This document shows, in pieces, positions 22,279 to 35,600 of a stretch of 64,000 bases of DNA (within the stretch, counting starts at the first letter, position 1; every line of letters starts with the position of its first letter). Location of the stretch: NCBI GenBank assembly GCA_023374045.1, contig CM041777.1:479795594-479859593 (forward strand). Direction: 5' to 3'. Under the pieces are notes generated by a model. The model saw nothing but the letters and a program-made list of their open reading frames with translations, ran no database searches and had not been told where the DNA came from. The translations under genes were made by a program, and so were the position numbers. The DNA comes from Limonium bicolor (Eukaryota > Streptophyta > Magnoliopsida > Caryophyllales > Plumbaginaceae).

Positions 22279-25200
22279 TGTAACACCCCAACCGTTAATC
22301 CTATGCTTACCGTCTAATCGTCCTGTTAATTCAATGAGTTCGCAGCGGAAGAATGCTACTTACTTACTTCGGCGGGTGAAACAATGCCGCTAACCGCCCA
22401 TACGGCTAGCAAGGCTACTAATACTTCTAGTGACGGTCTGATGGCCAATAGATACCGAGCTACTAAAACAAACTTACCAATTACAAATACGTTCGCTACC
22501 AAAGGATTACCGAGTATTCGAAGTGCATTCATTACAACCTCCCAAGTTTACCAAAAGAATGAGTATCTACCAACTACTCATCTATACCCATCAATCCCTT
22601 TACAATATCCCAAAAAGGTGTACCCCATGGTACACCGGCTATTCAAAAATCTAAGCCATGTACTACTCAGTACACCGATCTCAAATTCATTGTTTACATA
22701 CAAAAAGAAGATAAAAGAAAATAAACTAAGTCTTCAGCAGCTTCATCCCTCTCTAGCACCTGCATTCATATTAAAAATGGTGCCCCAAGGGGCTCAGCAA
22801 ATTGCTGCGCATAAACTCCGCATATACCGATTGCTAGCAAGGGTACGCCGACTAATTGGCGACCGCTAAACATGCTTGTTCATTACTCATACATACATGC
22901 TTCACATACCATCATACATACATTACAATACATCATTCACTTCAAGGCAACAATACAATAGAGTTCACAATACTTACCTTCACAAGGTTAGCCAAATTGT
23001 GCATCCGGGTTAATCGGAATGCATATTACTCTTTTACTCATTACTTACTTCTTCTTACTTACAATTACTTACTTCCTTTTTACTTTACTTACTCATTCTT
23101 ACTTACTTACTTATACTCAAGTCAAGTCGTCGGGACCTCCGGCCTTGGGGACTACTCCGTCCCACATCCGGGATTTACTTGACTCACTAATCCGGGATGC
23201 TACCCACTTAAGGGATTTGGGCCGCGGACCAGTTTAAGAGTCAGGAATTGGAGCCAACCTCTCGTGACTCCGCATCCTCACGCGTGGCCGAAACTATATC
23301 GGACTTCTACTCATTCCAATTTAATTACCATTTTAGGTTAGGAGTTAGCTTGTTAGGAATAAGTTAGAAGTCCATTCATAAACATATTCGGTCACAGTAC
23401 AATGCAACATACATGCACACCTTCATATCATCCATACATTTCATGAAGTATACAAACTAAGATTTAAAGATATACATCATACAACACTACATATTCACAA
23501 GTAAGCATATTTACTCCGATTCGTGCATTTATCTTTATTGGTGATCAATTAGCACACAACACACAAATCAGAGTAGCCATGATAGCATTCGGGCATGAGG
23601 AATTCATACCGTTCACCGTTGTCCGTAATTCCAAACGTCCTTCGATGTCACAATTCAAGTCCTAAGATATACATACAAATGAATGATTAACTTTCTACAA
23701 TTACTTTACTTGTCCCCTTACTATGTTTCCTAACTTACATTTACTAAGTCCTTGCCTTTCCTATACTTACATTTTATTTACTTGCTTTTGATTACTTACA
23801 TTGGTTACTTACTTACATATACATGTATATACGTATAGGTGGGTATACATATATACATATATATATATACACTAGTTACAATCATTTAGTTTTTTTTTTT
23901 TTTTGTAAGTTATGGGTCGACCGACCCACCGACCGACCCAAGCCCTGGGTCGGTCCATTCCAGTAAGTTTCGTTCTCTGAATTTCTCCCGACCGACCCAG
24001 AACTATTCCGACCGACCCATACACCTCTGGGTCAGTCCATTCCAGAAGGTTTCAGATCTGTTGTCCAAGCTCCGACCGACCCACCGACCGACCCAGCTCT
24101 GGGTCGGTCGAAGTCAGAAACTTCGACAACAGAAATTTTTGGTCCGACCGACCCACGACCGACTCACGGCTCCTGGGTCGGTCCATTCCAGAAGGGTTTA
24201 TTCTCGTTTCTTAAGCTCCGACCGACCCACGGTCCGACCCGGCTCTGGGTCGGTCGGTAGCAGAATTTGCTACAGACATTATTTTTCAATTCCAATTTCA
24301 CCCATTGTTTCCCCAATCTTCCTACATACATCCTAACATGTTTTTACCCATTTTAAACACTCTAACTCATGCTAATTCATCTCCTAATTCATCACACAAC
24401 TCTATACCAATTTACATGCATATTTTTCCTAGTTTCACTTCAACTCTCACTTAGTTTTCCCCTTAATGCATCTTTGCTACAGATTTCAATCTAACTCTCT
24501 CCCAACAATAGCCCTCTTCTAATGTCATTTCTAACACTCCTAATGCATTACACACCTCTCATGACTTGCCCACCAATCTAACTCAAACAAAATCTGTTAC
24601 ACTCTCACATGAGTCATCTAGTTTACTTCTCTAAGTGTTCTAATTCTAGACAAATTTTGCCATAACCTCCCTTGTAATTTTATACACTCACCACATGGTT
24701 TTACTCACATTTCAATACTTATCTCACCTGTTCAATAAAAACTATACAAACTCCCATACTCAATTACTAATACCAAAATACTACTAAAATTTCCTGCACT
24801 CAACTCCTCATTTCCCAATCTGTTTTACAAGTTTTAAGATGTTCCTTAAGGTTTAAACCCTGTTTTCTCTATACACATTACACTACTATCACATTGTCAT
24901 TTTCACTACTTAATTCAAACTTATAAAAATCTGTTACATACATATATACACAAAACTACACCATGAGAGTTCTCACCTTGTTTCCCTTCTAGATTTCTTT
25001 CTCTTCTTTCTCCTTCCTTCTCTCTCTCGGTTTTAGCAATTCAACTTCTAATGCTACAGCCCACCAACATACACATTTTCAATACTACAAAATCAAACAT
25101 TACTCAAGTTCTAATGTACATTCTAGGGTTTAGAAATTTATTACCTTCCAATGGTTCAAGTGTTGTTTGGAGTGGCTCAACAACAAATAACAACTCCACC

Positions 25201-26088
25201 CAGGTGCCAAAATCGGCTAGAGCAACAAGGAACAACAAGGGTTTAGCTTATGAATTTCGTTTTGCCATTTAGGCTAGAAAAAGATGGAGTTTTGAAGAGA
25301 TTTTTACCTTAGAAGAACAAGGAGACCAAGGTGGTTCTAATGGTGGTGTTGAAGCTTCAAATGGGATATACCCAAAATCGAAATTGCTCCTTTTTGGATT
25401 TTGGAAAGATGGAAGTGTAGCTCTTGGAGAGAGGAACACAATGGTGGTGTTTTTATAATTTTTGGAGAAGTGTGGAGGGAGTTACAAAGGAGAGAAGGTG
25501 GTGCTTTGTGTGGGTTTCTATTTCTCCATGGCCATCGTTGCAATGGAAGAAAGAAAGAAAATCAGAGAGAAGAAGGAGGGGCTTCACGTGAGAGAGGGAG
25601 AAATGAGATAGGAGAGAGAAAAGGTGAGGTGAGTGTTTTACTATTTTTGTTTTTAGTTAATAGAGAGGAGTGTGTGAGAGAGGGTGTGAGGGGGTCCAAT
25701 CGGACACAGCACACACACATCACTTTTACTTTTTATTTTCAAAGTGGACACATATACTTGGTTATTTATGTTTCTACCCCACAACTTCCCGTTTTTGACA
25801 GTTTTTACTAATCTCTCGTTTTATTGATTTTATTGGTCCTAAAGCTTCATTAATATTTATTAATGATATTTAGTTGACCAAAATTGTTACGAGTCTATTT
25901 GACCCGCTTAAAGACACGTTTTCCCGGTTACCTCGAAAAACGCGCTTTAAGGTTCGTTGGTGGCTTTAATCCATTTTAAGGATCCGTTTTCTTCGGGATT
26001 TGTTCCCTAATAATTATTTATACTTAATTAAGCTTCTAAATTACTTATTAGCCTAATTAATCACTATTTTTAAATACGGGGTATTTCA
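22279..26088 (-). mobile_element. Element D 3' LTR
   Basis: 3810 bp, TGTAACACCCC to GGGGTATTTCA on the plus strand. Contains a TTAC-rich tract (about 23030-23115), a TA/TACA microsatellite (23815-23872) and a GC-rich hairpin array (23914-24258). ORFs in it recur in the other LTR and are not recognised proteins. Confidence 0.95.
23914..24258 (-). repeat. GC-rich hairpin array in D 3' LTR
   Basis: Units of CCGACCGACCCA followed 20-35 nt later by CTGGGTCGGTC, starting near 23918, 23988, 24072, 24144 and 24217, a spacing of about 70-84 bp and mostly 72. The arms are complementary. Confidence 0.9.
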
Positions 26089-26089
26089 A

Positions 26090-26102
26090 TCTACCCCCCT
26101 TA
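26090..26102 (-). other. 3' polypurine tract of element D
   Basis: TTAAGGGGGGTAGA directly before the 3' LTR (which starts TGAAATACCCC on the minus strand). The 370 nt between the two tracts (26103-26470) are the 3' UTR, CA/TA-rich and without a gene. Confidence 0.85.
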
Positions 26103-26470
26103 AGAAACTTTGCCCTCAAAGTTGCTCAAGGTTAATAGTTTAAGTATTCTACTCATTAGGCAAACCAATTGTCCTAATGGTCTTACTACCTATGAGGTGT
26201 TTATTTCATTCACATTACAAGCATACACAATTCACGTACAATGCACAATTCACAATTCGCATACACAATGCATCATTTCCATTCATACCATACCACAATA
26301 CACAATACACCATTACCATCGCATACATTACAATCCACGATACACATTACACACACATTGCACATATACATCATTCACTACACATTACACATACGTACCA
26401 AGTTCACTTGCACTACATGTGCCATACAAAATGCAATGCTTACCCCGAAGCAATGCTAAAGCAAAGGGTT

Positions 26471-26482
26471 CTACCCCCCTTA
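26471..26482 (-). other. Internal polypurine tract of element D
   Basis: TAAGGGGGGTAG on the minus strand, 40-50 nt after the pol stop at 26525; same core as the 3' tract near 26090. Confidence 0.7.
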
Positions 26483-26524
26483 AAAGGGGTACGACCCGTA
26501 CCCGTATATTACATGCTAGACTAA

Positions 26525-28031
26525 CTAGTCTATGAACAACTGTGGGTACTTAGCCTTCATGGCATCTTCCAACTCCCATGTCGCTTCTTCGACATCATGG
26601 TTAGACCATAGGACCTTCACCATTCGAATAGACTTATGGCGAGTGTCTCTGGTCTTCCTATCCAAGATTCTCACTGGGGTTTCCACATATCTCATGTTTG
26701 GCTCAATAGATAATCTCTCTGGCTCTAAGACATGAGAAGGATCAGCCATATACTTCTTGAGTTGTGACACATGAAATACATCATGGACACGCCCCAAGTC
26801 CTCAGGTAATGCTAACCTGTAGGCTACTGAACCGACTCTTTCGGTGATAGTGTACGGCCCTACAAACTTTGGGCTTAGCTTGCCCTTCTGACCAAAACGG
26901 AAGACACCCTTCATAGGTGAAATGCGCAAGAACACTTGGTCGCCCACGGCGAACTCAAGGTCGCGTCGTCTCACATCCGCATAGGATTTCTGTCTATCTT
27001 GGGCTGCCTTCATATTGGCTAATCTGTTGTACTTCCGCTTGCACTTGTTCAAGATACTCCGGTCCTATGATGACCGCTTCGCTTGACTCATCCCAACACA
27101 AGGGTGTACGGCAAGGTCTACCGTATAGAGCTTGGAAAGGCGACATCTTAATCGAGGCGTGATAACTATTATTATACGAGAACTCGATAAGATGAAGCTT
27201 ATCTAACCAACTCCCCTGAAAGTCCAAGGCACATGCCCGAAGCATGTCCTCCAGTGTCTGGATGGTCCTTTCTGTCTGACCGTCGGTCTGAGGATGGAAG
27301 GCGGTACTCAACTTCAATTCTGTACCCAATGCTTCCCTTGTAGCTCTCCAGTATCTCGAAAGAAATCTGGTGTCGCGGTCAGATACTATGGTCTTAGGGA
27401 CTCCGTGGTGTCTGATAATCTCCTTATCAAAAAGCTCAGCTAGCTTTACTACCTTCCAGGTGTCCTTCATCGGTATGAATCGGGCGACCTTGGTAAGGCG
27501 ATCTACTACGACCCAGATCATGTTGAGTCCTCCCCTAGCAGGTGGGAGTCCTACAACAAAATCCATGGAGATATCATGAAATTTCCACTCCGGAATTGGC
27601 ATCGATTGTACCATTCCGCCCGGTCTGCGATGTTCAAATTTCACCTTCTGACATGTTAAGCATCTTAGCACAAATTCTGTCACATCTGACTTCATTCCAG
27701 ACCACCAGAAGTACCTCTTCATGTCTTTGTACATCTTGGAGGCTCCCGGATGGACTGACAATGTAGAACTATGTGACTCTCGCAGGATGCGATCCCTTAG
27801 CTCTGCATTGCTTCGGGGGACGCATAGCCTGCCATTCAACCGAATCAAACCATCTTCGTGTAGTTTGAAGTCATACTTTTTCTTTTCAAATGTACCATTT
27901 TCGATCTTTTGTCTGATTTCGGTTAGGTAAGGGTCGCTCAACTGAGCATCTCGCACCTCGTCAACCAAGCTAGAAGAAGCGAGTAGCGAATGGAGCGAGT
28001 GTGCTCGACGGCTCAGGGCGTCGGCTACCAC
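26525..28031 (-). pseudogene. pol: Element D integrase and chromodomain, one frameshift
   Basis: The first frame, 28031-26994, has RNase H tail VADALSRRAH, the HHCC zinc site, catalytic DFVVGLP, IVSDRD and QTERTIQ. It breaks near 27000 and continues in 27052-26525 with the GPYTITERVG segment and chromodomain (VKVLWSNHDVEEATWE). Closely parallel to element A's integrase. Confidence 0.92.
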
Positions 28032-28047
28032 ATTAGCCTTCCCTTCC

Positions 28048-29240
28048 TTATACTGCAGGATTGATGTCGTAGTCTGAGAGAAACTCCATCCATCTTCTCT
28101 GTCTCAAGTTGAGTTCTTTCTGAGTGAATACATACTGTAAGCTCTTATGATCGGAGTAGATGGTGATGCTTACCCCATAGAGATAGTGTCGCCATATCTT
28201 CAAGGCGAAGACAATGGCTCCTAACTCTAAGTCGTGAGTCGGGTAATTCTCCTCATGTTTCTTCAGCTGGCGGGAGGCATAAGCAACAACCTTGCCATGC
28301 TGCATGAGTACGCATCCCATTCCTTTGCCTGATGCATCACAGTATACCTCAAATCCCTCTGTGCCCTCTGGAAGAGTAAGGATGGGCGCTGAGGTCAATG
28401 AGTCCTTAAGGCTCTGAAATGATACTTCGCACTCGTCCGTCCATACAAACGGTGCATCCTTTTTCATCAATGTAGTCATGGGCTTAGCGACTTTTGAGAA
28501 GTCCTTTACGAATCTCCGGTAGTAACCGGCTAGACCAAGAAAGCTCCGAATGTCGGTAACAGTCTTAGGTCTAGGCCATGATCGTACAGCTTCTATTTTA
28601 GAAGGGTCAACTGAGATACCTGCGCTCGAGATGACATGTCCAAGGAATGATACCTGATCAAGCCAGAACTCGCATTTGGAGAACTTCGCATACAGCTGGT
28701 TCTCGCGCAGTGTCTCAAGCACTTTCCTCAAGTGAATTTCATGTTCCTCGGTGACTTAGAATATACAAGGATGTCGTCGATGAAGACCACAACGAAGTGT
28801 CCAACTGCTCACTGAATAAACGATTCATGAGGTCCATGAATTTTGCCGGTGCGTTTGACAAACCGAATGGCATCACTGTGAATTCGTAGTGGCCATATCT
28901 GGTACGGAATGCCGTTTTCTCGATGTCTTGCTCCTTGATTGCAATCTGATGATACCCAGAACGGAGGTCAATCTTGGAAAAGACCGATGCTCCTTTCAAC
29001 TGGTCAAATAGGTCGTCGATGCGTGGCAATGGGTATTTGTTTTTGACTGTGACCGCATTCAGCTCGCGGTAGTCAATGCAAAGTCGGAGGCTACCGTCCT
29101 TCTTCTTCACGAAGAGGACCGGTGCTCCCCAGGGTGATACGCCGGGGGGAGTGCTACTACCCCTTTTTTTACGTTTGTATAAACCCTTTGTCGAGAAGGT
29201 CTCGTAACTGTTCTTTTAGTTCCGTCATTTCAGCAGGTGC
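28048..29240 (-). pseudogene. pol: Element D reverse transcriptase and RNase H, frameshifted
   Basis: RT begins near 29240, with a break near 29140, then [17 protein letters not shown] and [12 protein letters not shown] in the frame 29110-28739. A one-base deletion just before the catalytic FIDDILVYS moves that motif into the next frame. That frame resumes at 28731-28048 with the RT thumb ([13 protein letters not shown]), RNase H ([37 protein letters not shown]) and ends DYDINPAV at a further break. All motifs are present in the DNA. Confidence 0.9.
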
Positions 29241-29256
29241 CATGCGGTACGGTGCC

Positions 29257-30012
29257 CTAGCAATGGGACCGGTACCTGGCAAAGGTCAATTTCAAATTCA
29301 ACTGCTCTCGGTGGTGGCATGCCGGGTAGCTCCTTAGGGAATACATCGGGATACTCAGATACAATCGGTACATCATCACTGAACTCTGGATCTCTCCAGG
29401 TCTTGTATAACACAAGATACACTTCTGGCCCTTTCTGAGCTCCCGGTACATAGCCATAGCAGATATAAGGGTGGTCGAAGGCTCTCTCGGTCTCTGGCGG
29501 TAAGATACGGTAACCCCAGAAGGACTCTTGAGCAGCAGTCGATGCTCGGCGCAGAGGATTCTACCCTTGTGCCGCTCCAACCAATTCATTCCAATGATAA
29601 GGTCGAATCCCAATCCATTGAATTCGATGAAGGAAATGGGAAACGCCTCCTTTTTAATTTCGATGGTGGCTGATTGGTAGTATTTGGTACACTTTACTCG
29701 CTCCTTCGATGGGAGAGTAACCATGAAATTCGGTATCTCATCCGCATCTAGCTTCAACCTCTTCACGAAAGATGGTGATACGAAGGTGTGAGAGGCGCCG
29801 GAGTCGAATAATACATTGGCATCAATGCCATTTACTGGGAAGGTTCCCGTTAGAATGGTGCCGCTTCTGCCGGCTTGTGCTTCGGTGAGGATGCTCAGGT
29901 TACCTTCGGTACCGAGTCCACAACCTATTGGATTCACAATTGGATAAGTATTGATGGTGGACACAAGTGGAATTAAATCAACACTGCTCTTTATTGATAA
30001 ACCAACCATCAT
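29257..30012 (-). CDS. pol: Element D aspartic protease
   Basis: ATG 30012 is about 50 nt after the AlkB stop; CGTGTATTAG just upstream is a possible pol acceptor. Active site [10 protein letters not shown] (Asp ~70), [20 protein letters not shown]. The frame slips after [10 protein letters not shown] near 29400; the linker [17 protein letters not shown] is in another frame (29422-29225). Confidence 0.9.
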   Translation of the reverse strand: MMVGLSIKSSVDLIPLVSTINTYPIVNPIGCGLGTEGNLSILTEAQAGRSGTILTGTFPVNGIDANVLFDSGASHTFVSPSFVKRLKLDADEIPNFMVTLPSKERVKCTKYYQSATIEIKKEAFPISFIEFNGLGFDLIIGMNWLERHKGRILCAEHRLLLKSPSGVTVSYRQRPREPSTTLISAMAMYRELRKGQKCILCYTRPGEIQSSVMMYRLYLSIPMYSLRSYPACHHREQLNLKLTFARYRSHC

Positions 30013-30064
30013 ACATGTCGTGTCTCTAATACACGTTACTAATAGATTACATGATACTATGAAT

Positions 30065-30781
30065 TTAATACTTCCTAAAGGTAAGGTTCAGGCGTCCTGG
30101 TTTCATGTGTGTGGCATTGATTATTGCCGGCGGTGCCGTATTCAACTTGATCTTGTTGATCCCGTGATACAGCATCCTAGAGTTTCCACCCATGATTAGG
30201 ACATCTCCTGATCTCAATACCAATTTCTGTGCGAGGTCCACACGCTTCTGCTCGCTATACAGGAATATGGCGTCATCACCAATGGACCAAGACACTACGG
30301 GCACTCCTTGTTCAAGAGATTCCGCTGTCTCGTCCTTGTCTTGGTGTAACCCAAGTCGTCCTTCTTTTTCATAGAAGTTGACGATACAAGGTCCGCTTCA
30401 AGTGCGGGGATTGGTTCAGTTCACATTGTTGTGCAAGTTCTACTGCTTGCGTGATGAGGTCTGAAACTCTGGAGGTATTGTCGGTGGCGTCGCTCCATCG
30501 TGTGTTCGCGTCTCCTGGTATGTCTTGGTATAAGGATCCAGTCCTTTCCAAGCACATCATTTCAGCTTCATCTTCGCTCCACCGGGGAATCGGGTGGTAA
30601 AATCCACCTTGACCCGTTCCTAGCTCGTTGCATCGTCGATAATTGAGATTTGCGCTTCGGGTGTCAGGTACCCCCTTAATAGATCATACCTGGGCGGATG
30701 ACCTGACACTGTTTGTTGGTAGTCGTTTGTTGGCGATGTCGATCTCTTCTTGATTCAGTTACCGGTATCGGGTAACAGATA
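30065..30781 (-). pseudogene. AlkB/ALKBH1-like exon in element D
   Basis: Lies between gag and protease, as in A. A possible acceptor AACTTTAG|TATCTG at 30783-30782 matches A's. The N-terminal half is recognisable in shifting frames (RPGMI, LLRGYLTPEAQ, GGFYHP, MMCL, about 30700-30540) with several small indels. From about 30385 down one frame is clean: VNFYEKEGRLGLHQDKDET with the HQD metal triad, PVVSWSIGDDAIFLY, SGDVLIMGG, distal His in YHG and RLNLTFRKY, stop at 30065. Over the clean C-terminal part it is roughly 70% identical to A's copy by eye, with every catalytic residue kept. As written it cannot make a full-length protein. Confidence 0.85.
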
Positions 30782-30942
30782 CTAAAGTTTCCTATGGTTA
30801 CAAATTTCATCTACGGTGAGTACTAGTTTCAACTACTTCATTTCATTCTCATATACACTTCATTGATTTACTCATGCATTCACTCATACATTGCTCTGCT
30901 ACTAGGCATGCTATTTCAAGGACTAAAGGTTTAGGTAATTAC

Positions 30943-32427
30943 CTTGGCCGGATTTCGAACCGGGCCCATCGCGGTCAATCAATCATGCAGAACAGGCTGC
31001 CTCTGAGGTGCTCCCCTCTGAGGGCCCCGGATCCCTGTCCCTAGTGCCTGCTGGGCCGGTGCAATCGCCAGATGCCACCTCCTTGCCCTCTCTCTGCTTG
31101 TAGTTCTGGAAATTTCCTTTGGGCTTCCCATTCTCCGGGCATCGATTAGCAGTGTGCCCCAACTTCTGACAGTTGTAACACTTGATCTCCCTCCCGTAGC
31201 AATCCTTACCAGGATGGTCCTGGTTGCACTTCCTTCCTGCACACATAGGTGCGGCCGTCGGAGAAGGTTTTGGCGGCTCCGGAGCTAGAACCTGAGGTTA
31301 GAGGGTTAGCACATGTGTGCGTGGGTATACTAGAAATGATGTTTATATGAATACGAATTGGAAGTAGAATTTACCCTTAGGAGGGTGTGATCTCAGTGGC
31401 TTAGCTGCCACCGGTGCAGAATAACCAAGCTGAAGGATCTCAGCTGGTTTGCCCTGCTCAGCATGGGCACTGCTCTCACTTGGGGACTTCTTCTGAGAAA
31501 GAAGTTCCCTTTCTTCTTCTTCCAGCTTTTACCCTGGTTCTGCTCCTCGGTGCTGGTGTTTTTTTGTTGTTAGCCTTGCGCTTCAGCGCGGTTTCCTCAT
31601 CCCTTAACTGGCAAGTGATCTCAACGCGGGAGGCCGCGTGATAACACTCCTGAAGTTTCAGGTATTAGCCGGGATGATGTTAAAAAAAAGAATAAGGAAA
31701 AGATTCAAGGAATTCAAGGAATTGAAATGAATTGAATTGATACTAAGGGTCAACCGATATTTACCTGAAGGGAGGTAAATCAGGTATAGCCCATACCGTA
31801 CCGAAGGCGATGGCTCAGACCGCCATAGAAGCGATCGACCAACACCTGGCCGGTGTATCCAAGATCGGGGAGGAGACGAAGAATGGAGGTGAAGGTGCGG
31901 TAGTACTCATCCACAGACATCTTGTCTGTCATCTTTAAGGCGTCAAGTTCAAGCCTCTTCTTGGTCTTGACATGTTCCGGATAGTACTTAGATCGAAGAA
32001 GTGAGGCGAAGGAATCCCAATCGAATGTGGGGTCGCTGACATGCTCTTGCTTGACCAGCTTCCACCAATCCATGGCCGCATCCTTCAAGTAGTAGGCGGC
32101 TACCCTGACTCGAACTCCAGCAGGAGCTTCGAGTGTCTCAAAAGCGGTCTCCATTTCGGAGATGTACGCTTCTAGCTTAGCCGGATCACTCTCGCCCCTA
32201 AAGCAAGGAGGGCGGAGTTCCGCTACAGCTTTGACCCAGTTAGCTTCTCTGGGTGGAGGGGGAGGGGTTGGTCCCGCTTGAGTTTGGTTCTGCTGTGTTT
32301 GTTGTACAGCTTGGATTACTTGGGGTAGCATCTGCGCTACCGTGGCGGCAACGATTTCGGCTATCGTTTGCGCGCCCGTTCCATCGGAGGCTTCGCCTCT
32401 AGCTCGGCCTCGGCCTCTTCCTGACAT
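30943..32427 (-). pseudogene. gag: Element D Gag, split and broken
   Basis: ATG at 32427 opens a G/R-rich tail and a retrotransposon gag domain (ANWVKAVAEL, YISEMETAFETL, LKDAAMDWWKLV, LLRSKYYPEH, VDEYYRTF). Exon 1 would end at 31765 (221 codons, phase 0 as in A), but an in-frame TGA interrupts it near 31780. Exon 2 runs 31649-31375, equivalent to A's exons 2 and 3 fused, with a frame break at an A-run near 31565. Exon 3, 31291-30943, holds zinc knuckles CAGRKCNQDHPGKDC and CYNCQKLGHTANRC with one extra base shortly after its acceptor. The donor closing it is probably CCAAG|GTAATT at 30942. Layout and intron positions match element A except for the missing intron 2. Confidence 0.8.
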
Positions 32428-32637
32428 CTGAATGTTTAACAGTTACATTAGGCTCCGCAAGAATGACTCAAAGGTCTTGGAATTAAAACATGGTATCGTT
32501 CTTAAGAACGTCAAGGGTATCCGTTTGTAACAACGGTAGTTCCTAGTTAGGTTTCTAAGTATCCGTCTTAAGACGGTTGAAATCCTAACTCGGTAATCTC
32601 CTATGCTCGGTACTTTAGGACATCAGAGCGTAACTAC

Positions 32638-32649
32638 GCTCTGATACCA
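32638..32649 (-). other. Element D primer binding site, tRNA-iMet type
   Basis: TGGTATCAGAGC on the minus strand, 5 nt inside the 5' LTR. The hairpin at 32622-32645 (arms ATCAGAGCGT and ACGCTCTGAT, loop AGTT on the minus strand) overlaps it. Confidence 0.95.
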
Positions 32650-32654
32650 CTTTT

Positions 32655-35600
32655 TGTAACACCCCAACCGTTAATCCTATGCTTACCGTCTAATCGTCCT
32701 GTTAATTCAATGAGTTCGCAGCGGAAGAATGCTACTTACTTACTTCGGCGGGTGAAACAATGCCGCTAACCGCCCATAGCGGCTAGCAGGCTACTAATAC
32801 TTCCAGTGACGGTCTGATGGCCAATAGATACCGAGCTACTAAAACAAACTTACCAATTACAAATACGTTCGCTACCAAAGGATTACCGAGTATTCGAAGT
32901 GCATTCATTACAACCTCCCAAGTTTACCAAAAGAATGAGTATCTACCAACTACTCATCTATACCCATCAATCCCTTTACAATATCCCAAAAAGGTGTACC
33001 CCATGGTACACCGGCTATTCAAAAATCTAAGCCATGTACTACTCAGTACACCGATCTCAAATTCATTGTTTACATACAAAAAGAAGATAAAAGAAAATAA
33101 ACTAAGTCTTCAGCAGCTTCATCCCTCTCTAGCACCTGCATTCATATTAAAAATGGTGCCCCAAGGGGCTCAGCAAATTGCTGCGCATAAACTAACTCCG
33201 CATATACCGATTGCTAGCAAGGGTACGCCGACTAATTGGCGACCGCTAAACATGCTTGTTCATTACTCATACATACATGCTTCACATACCATCATACATA
33301 CATTACAATACATCATTCACTTCAAGGCAACAATACAATAGAGTTCACAATACTTACCTTCACAAGGTTAGCCAAATTGTGCATCCGGGTTAATCGGAAT
33401 GCATATTACTCTTTTACTCATTACTTACTTCTTCTTACTTACAATTAACTTCCTTTTACTTTAACTTACTCATTCTTACTACTTACTTATACTCAAGTCA
33501 AGTCGTCGGGACCTCCGGCCTTGGGGACTACTCCTCCGTCCCACATCCGGGATTTACTTGACTCACTAATCCGGGATGCTACCCACTTAAGGGATTTGGG
33601 CCGCGGACCAGTTTAAGAGTCAGGAATTGGAGCCAACCTCTCGTGACTCCGCATCCTCACGCGTGGCCGAAACTATATCGGACTTCTACTCATTCCAATT
33701 TAATTACCATTTTAGGTTAGGAGTTAGCTTGTTAGGAATAAGTTAGAAGTCCATTCATAAACATATTCGGTCACAGTACAATGCAACATACATGCACACC
33801 TTCATATCATCCATACATTTCATGAAGTATACAAACTAAGATTTAAGAAGATATACATCATACAACACTACATATTCACAAGTAAGCATATTTACTCCGA
33901 TTCGTGCATTTATCTTTATTGGTGATCAATTAGCACACAACACACAAATCAGAGTAGCCATGATAGCATTCGGGGCATGAGGAATTCATACCGTTCACCG
34001 TTGTCCGTAATTCCAAACGTCCTTCGATGTCACAATTCAAGTCCTAAGATATACATACAAATGAATGATTAACTTTCTACAATTACTTTACTTGTCCCCT
34101 TACTATGTTTCCTAACTTACATTTACTAAGTCCTTGCCTTTCCTATACTTACATTTTATTTACTTGCTTTTGATTACTTACATTGGTTTACTTACTTACA
34201 TATACATGTATATACGTATAGGTGGGTATACATATATACATATATATATATACACTAGTTACAATCATTTAGTTTTTTTTTTTTTTTTGTAAGTTATGGG
34301 TCGACCGACCCCGACCGACCCAAGCCCTGGGTCGGTCCATTCCAGTAAGTTTCGTTCTCTGAAATTTCTCCCGACCGACCCAGAACTATTCCGACCGACC
34401 CATACACCTCTGGGTCGGTCCATTCCAGAAGGTTTCGGATCTGTTGTCCAAGCTCCGACCGACCCACCGACCGACCCAGCTCTGGGTCGGTCGAAGTCAG
34501 AAACTTCGACAACAGAAATTTTTGGTCCGACCGACCCACGACCGACTCACGGCTCCTGGGTCGGTCCATTCCAGAAGGGTTTATTCTCGTTTCTTAAGCT
34601 CCGACCGACCCACGGTCCGACCCGGCTCTGGGTCGGTCGGTAGCAGAATTTGCTACAGACATTATTTTTCAATTCCAATTTCACCCATTGTTTCCCCAAT
34701 CTTCCTACATACATCCTAACATGTTTTTACCCATTTTAAACACTCTAACTCATGCTAATTCATCTCCTAATTCATCACACAACTCTATACCAATTTACAT
34801 GCATATTTTTCCTAGTTTCACTTCAACTCTCACTTAGTTTTCCCCCTTAATGCATCTTTGCTACAGATTTCAATCTAACTCTCTCCCAACAATAGCTCCC
34901 TCTTCTAATGTCATTTCTAACACTCCTAATGCATTACACACCTCTCATGACTTGCCCACCAATCTAACTCAAACAAAATCTGTTACACTCTCACATGAGT
35001 CATCTAGTTTACTTCTCTAAGTGTTCTAATTCTAGACAAATTTTGCCATAACCTCCCTTGTAATTTTATACACTCACCACATGGTTTTACTCACATTTCA
35101 ATACTTATCTCACCTGTTTCAATAACCAAAACTATACAAACTCCCATACTCAATTACTAATACCAAAATACTACTAAAATTTCCTGCACTCAACTCCTCA
35201 TTTCCCAATCTGTTTTACAAGTTTTAAGATGTTCCTTAAGGTTTAAACCCTGTTTTCTCTATACACATTACACTACTATCACATTGTCATTTTCACTACT
35301 TAATTCAAACTTATAAAAATCTGTTACATACATATATACACAAAACTACACCATGAGAGTTCTCACCTTGTTTCCCTTCTAGATTTCTTTCTTCTTCTTT
35401 CTCCTTCCTTCTCTCTCTCGGTTTTAGCAATTCAACTTCTAATGCTACAGCCCACCAACATACACATTTTCAATACTACACTAAAATCAAACATTACTCA
35501 AGTTCTAATGTACATTCTAGGGTTTAGAATATTTATTACCTTCCAATGGTTCAAGTGTTGTTTGGAGTGGCTCAACAACAAAATAACAACTCCACCCAGG

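Noticed and set aside
22384..22869. 161-codon ORF in D's LTR, with a related one at 32817-33341
   Set aside because: LTR sequence; the two versions diverge by frameshift and have no domain or codon bias.
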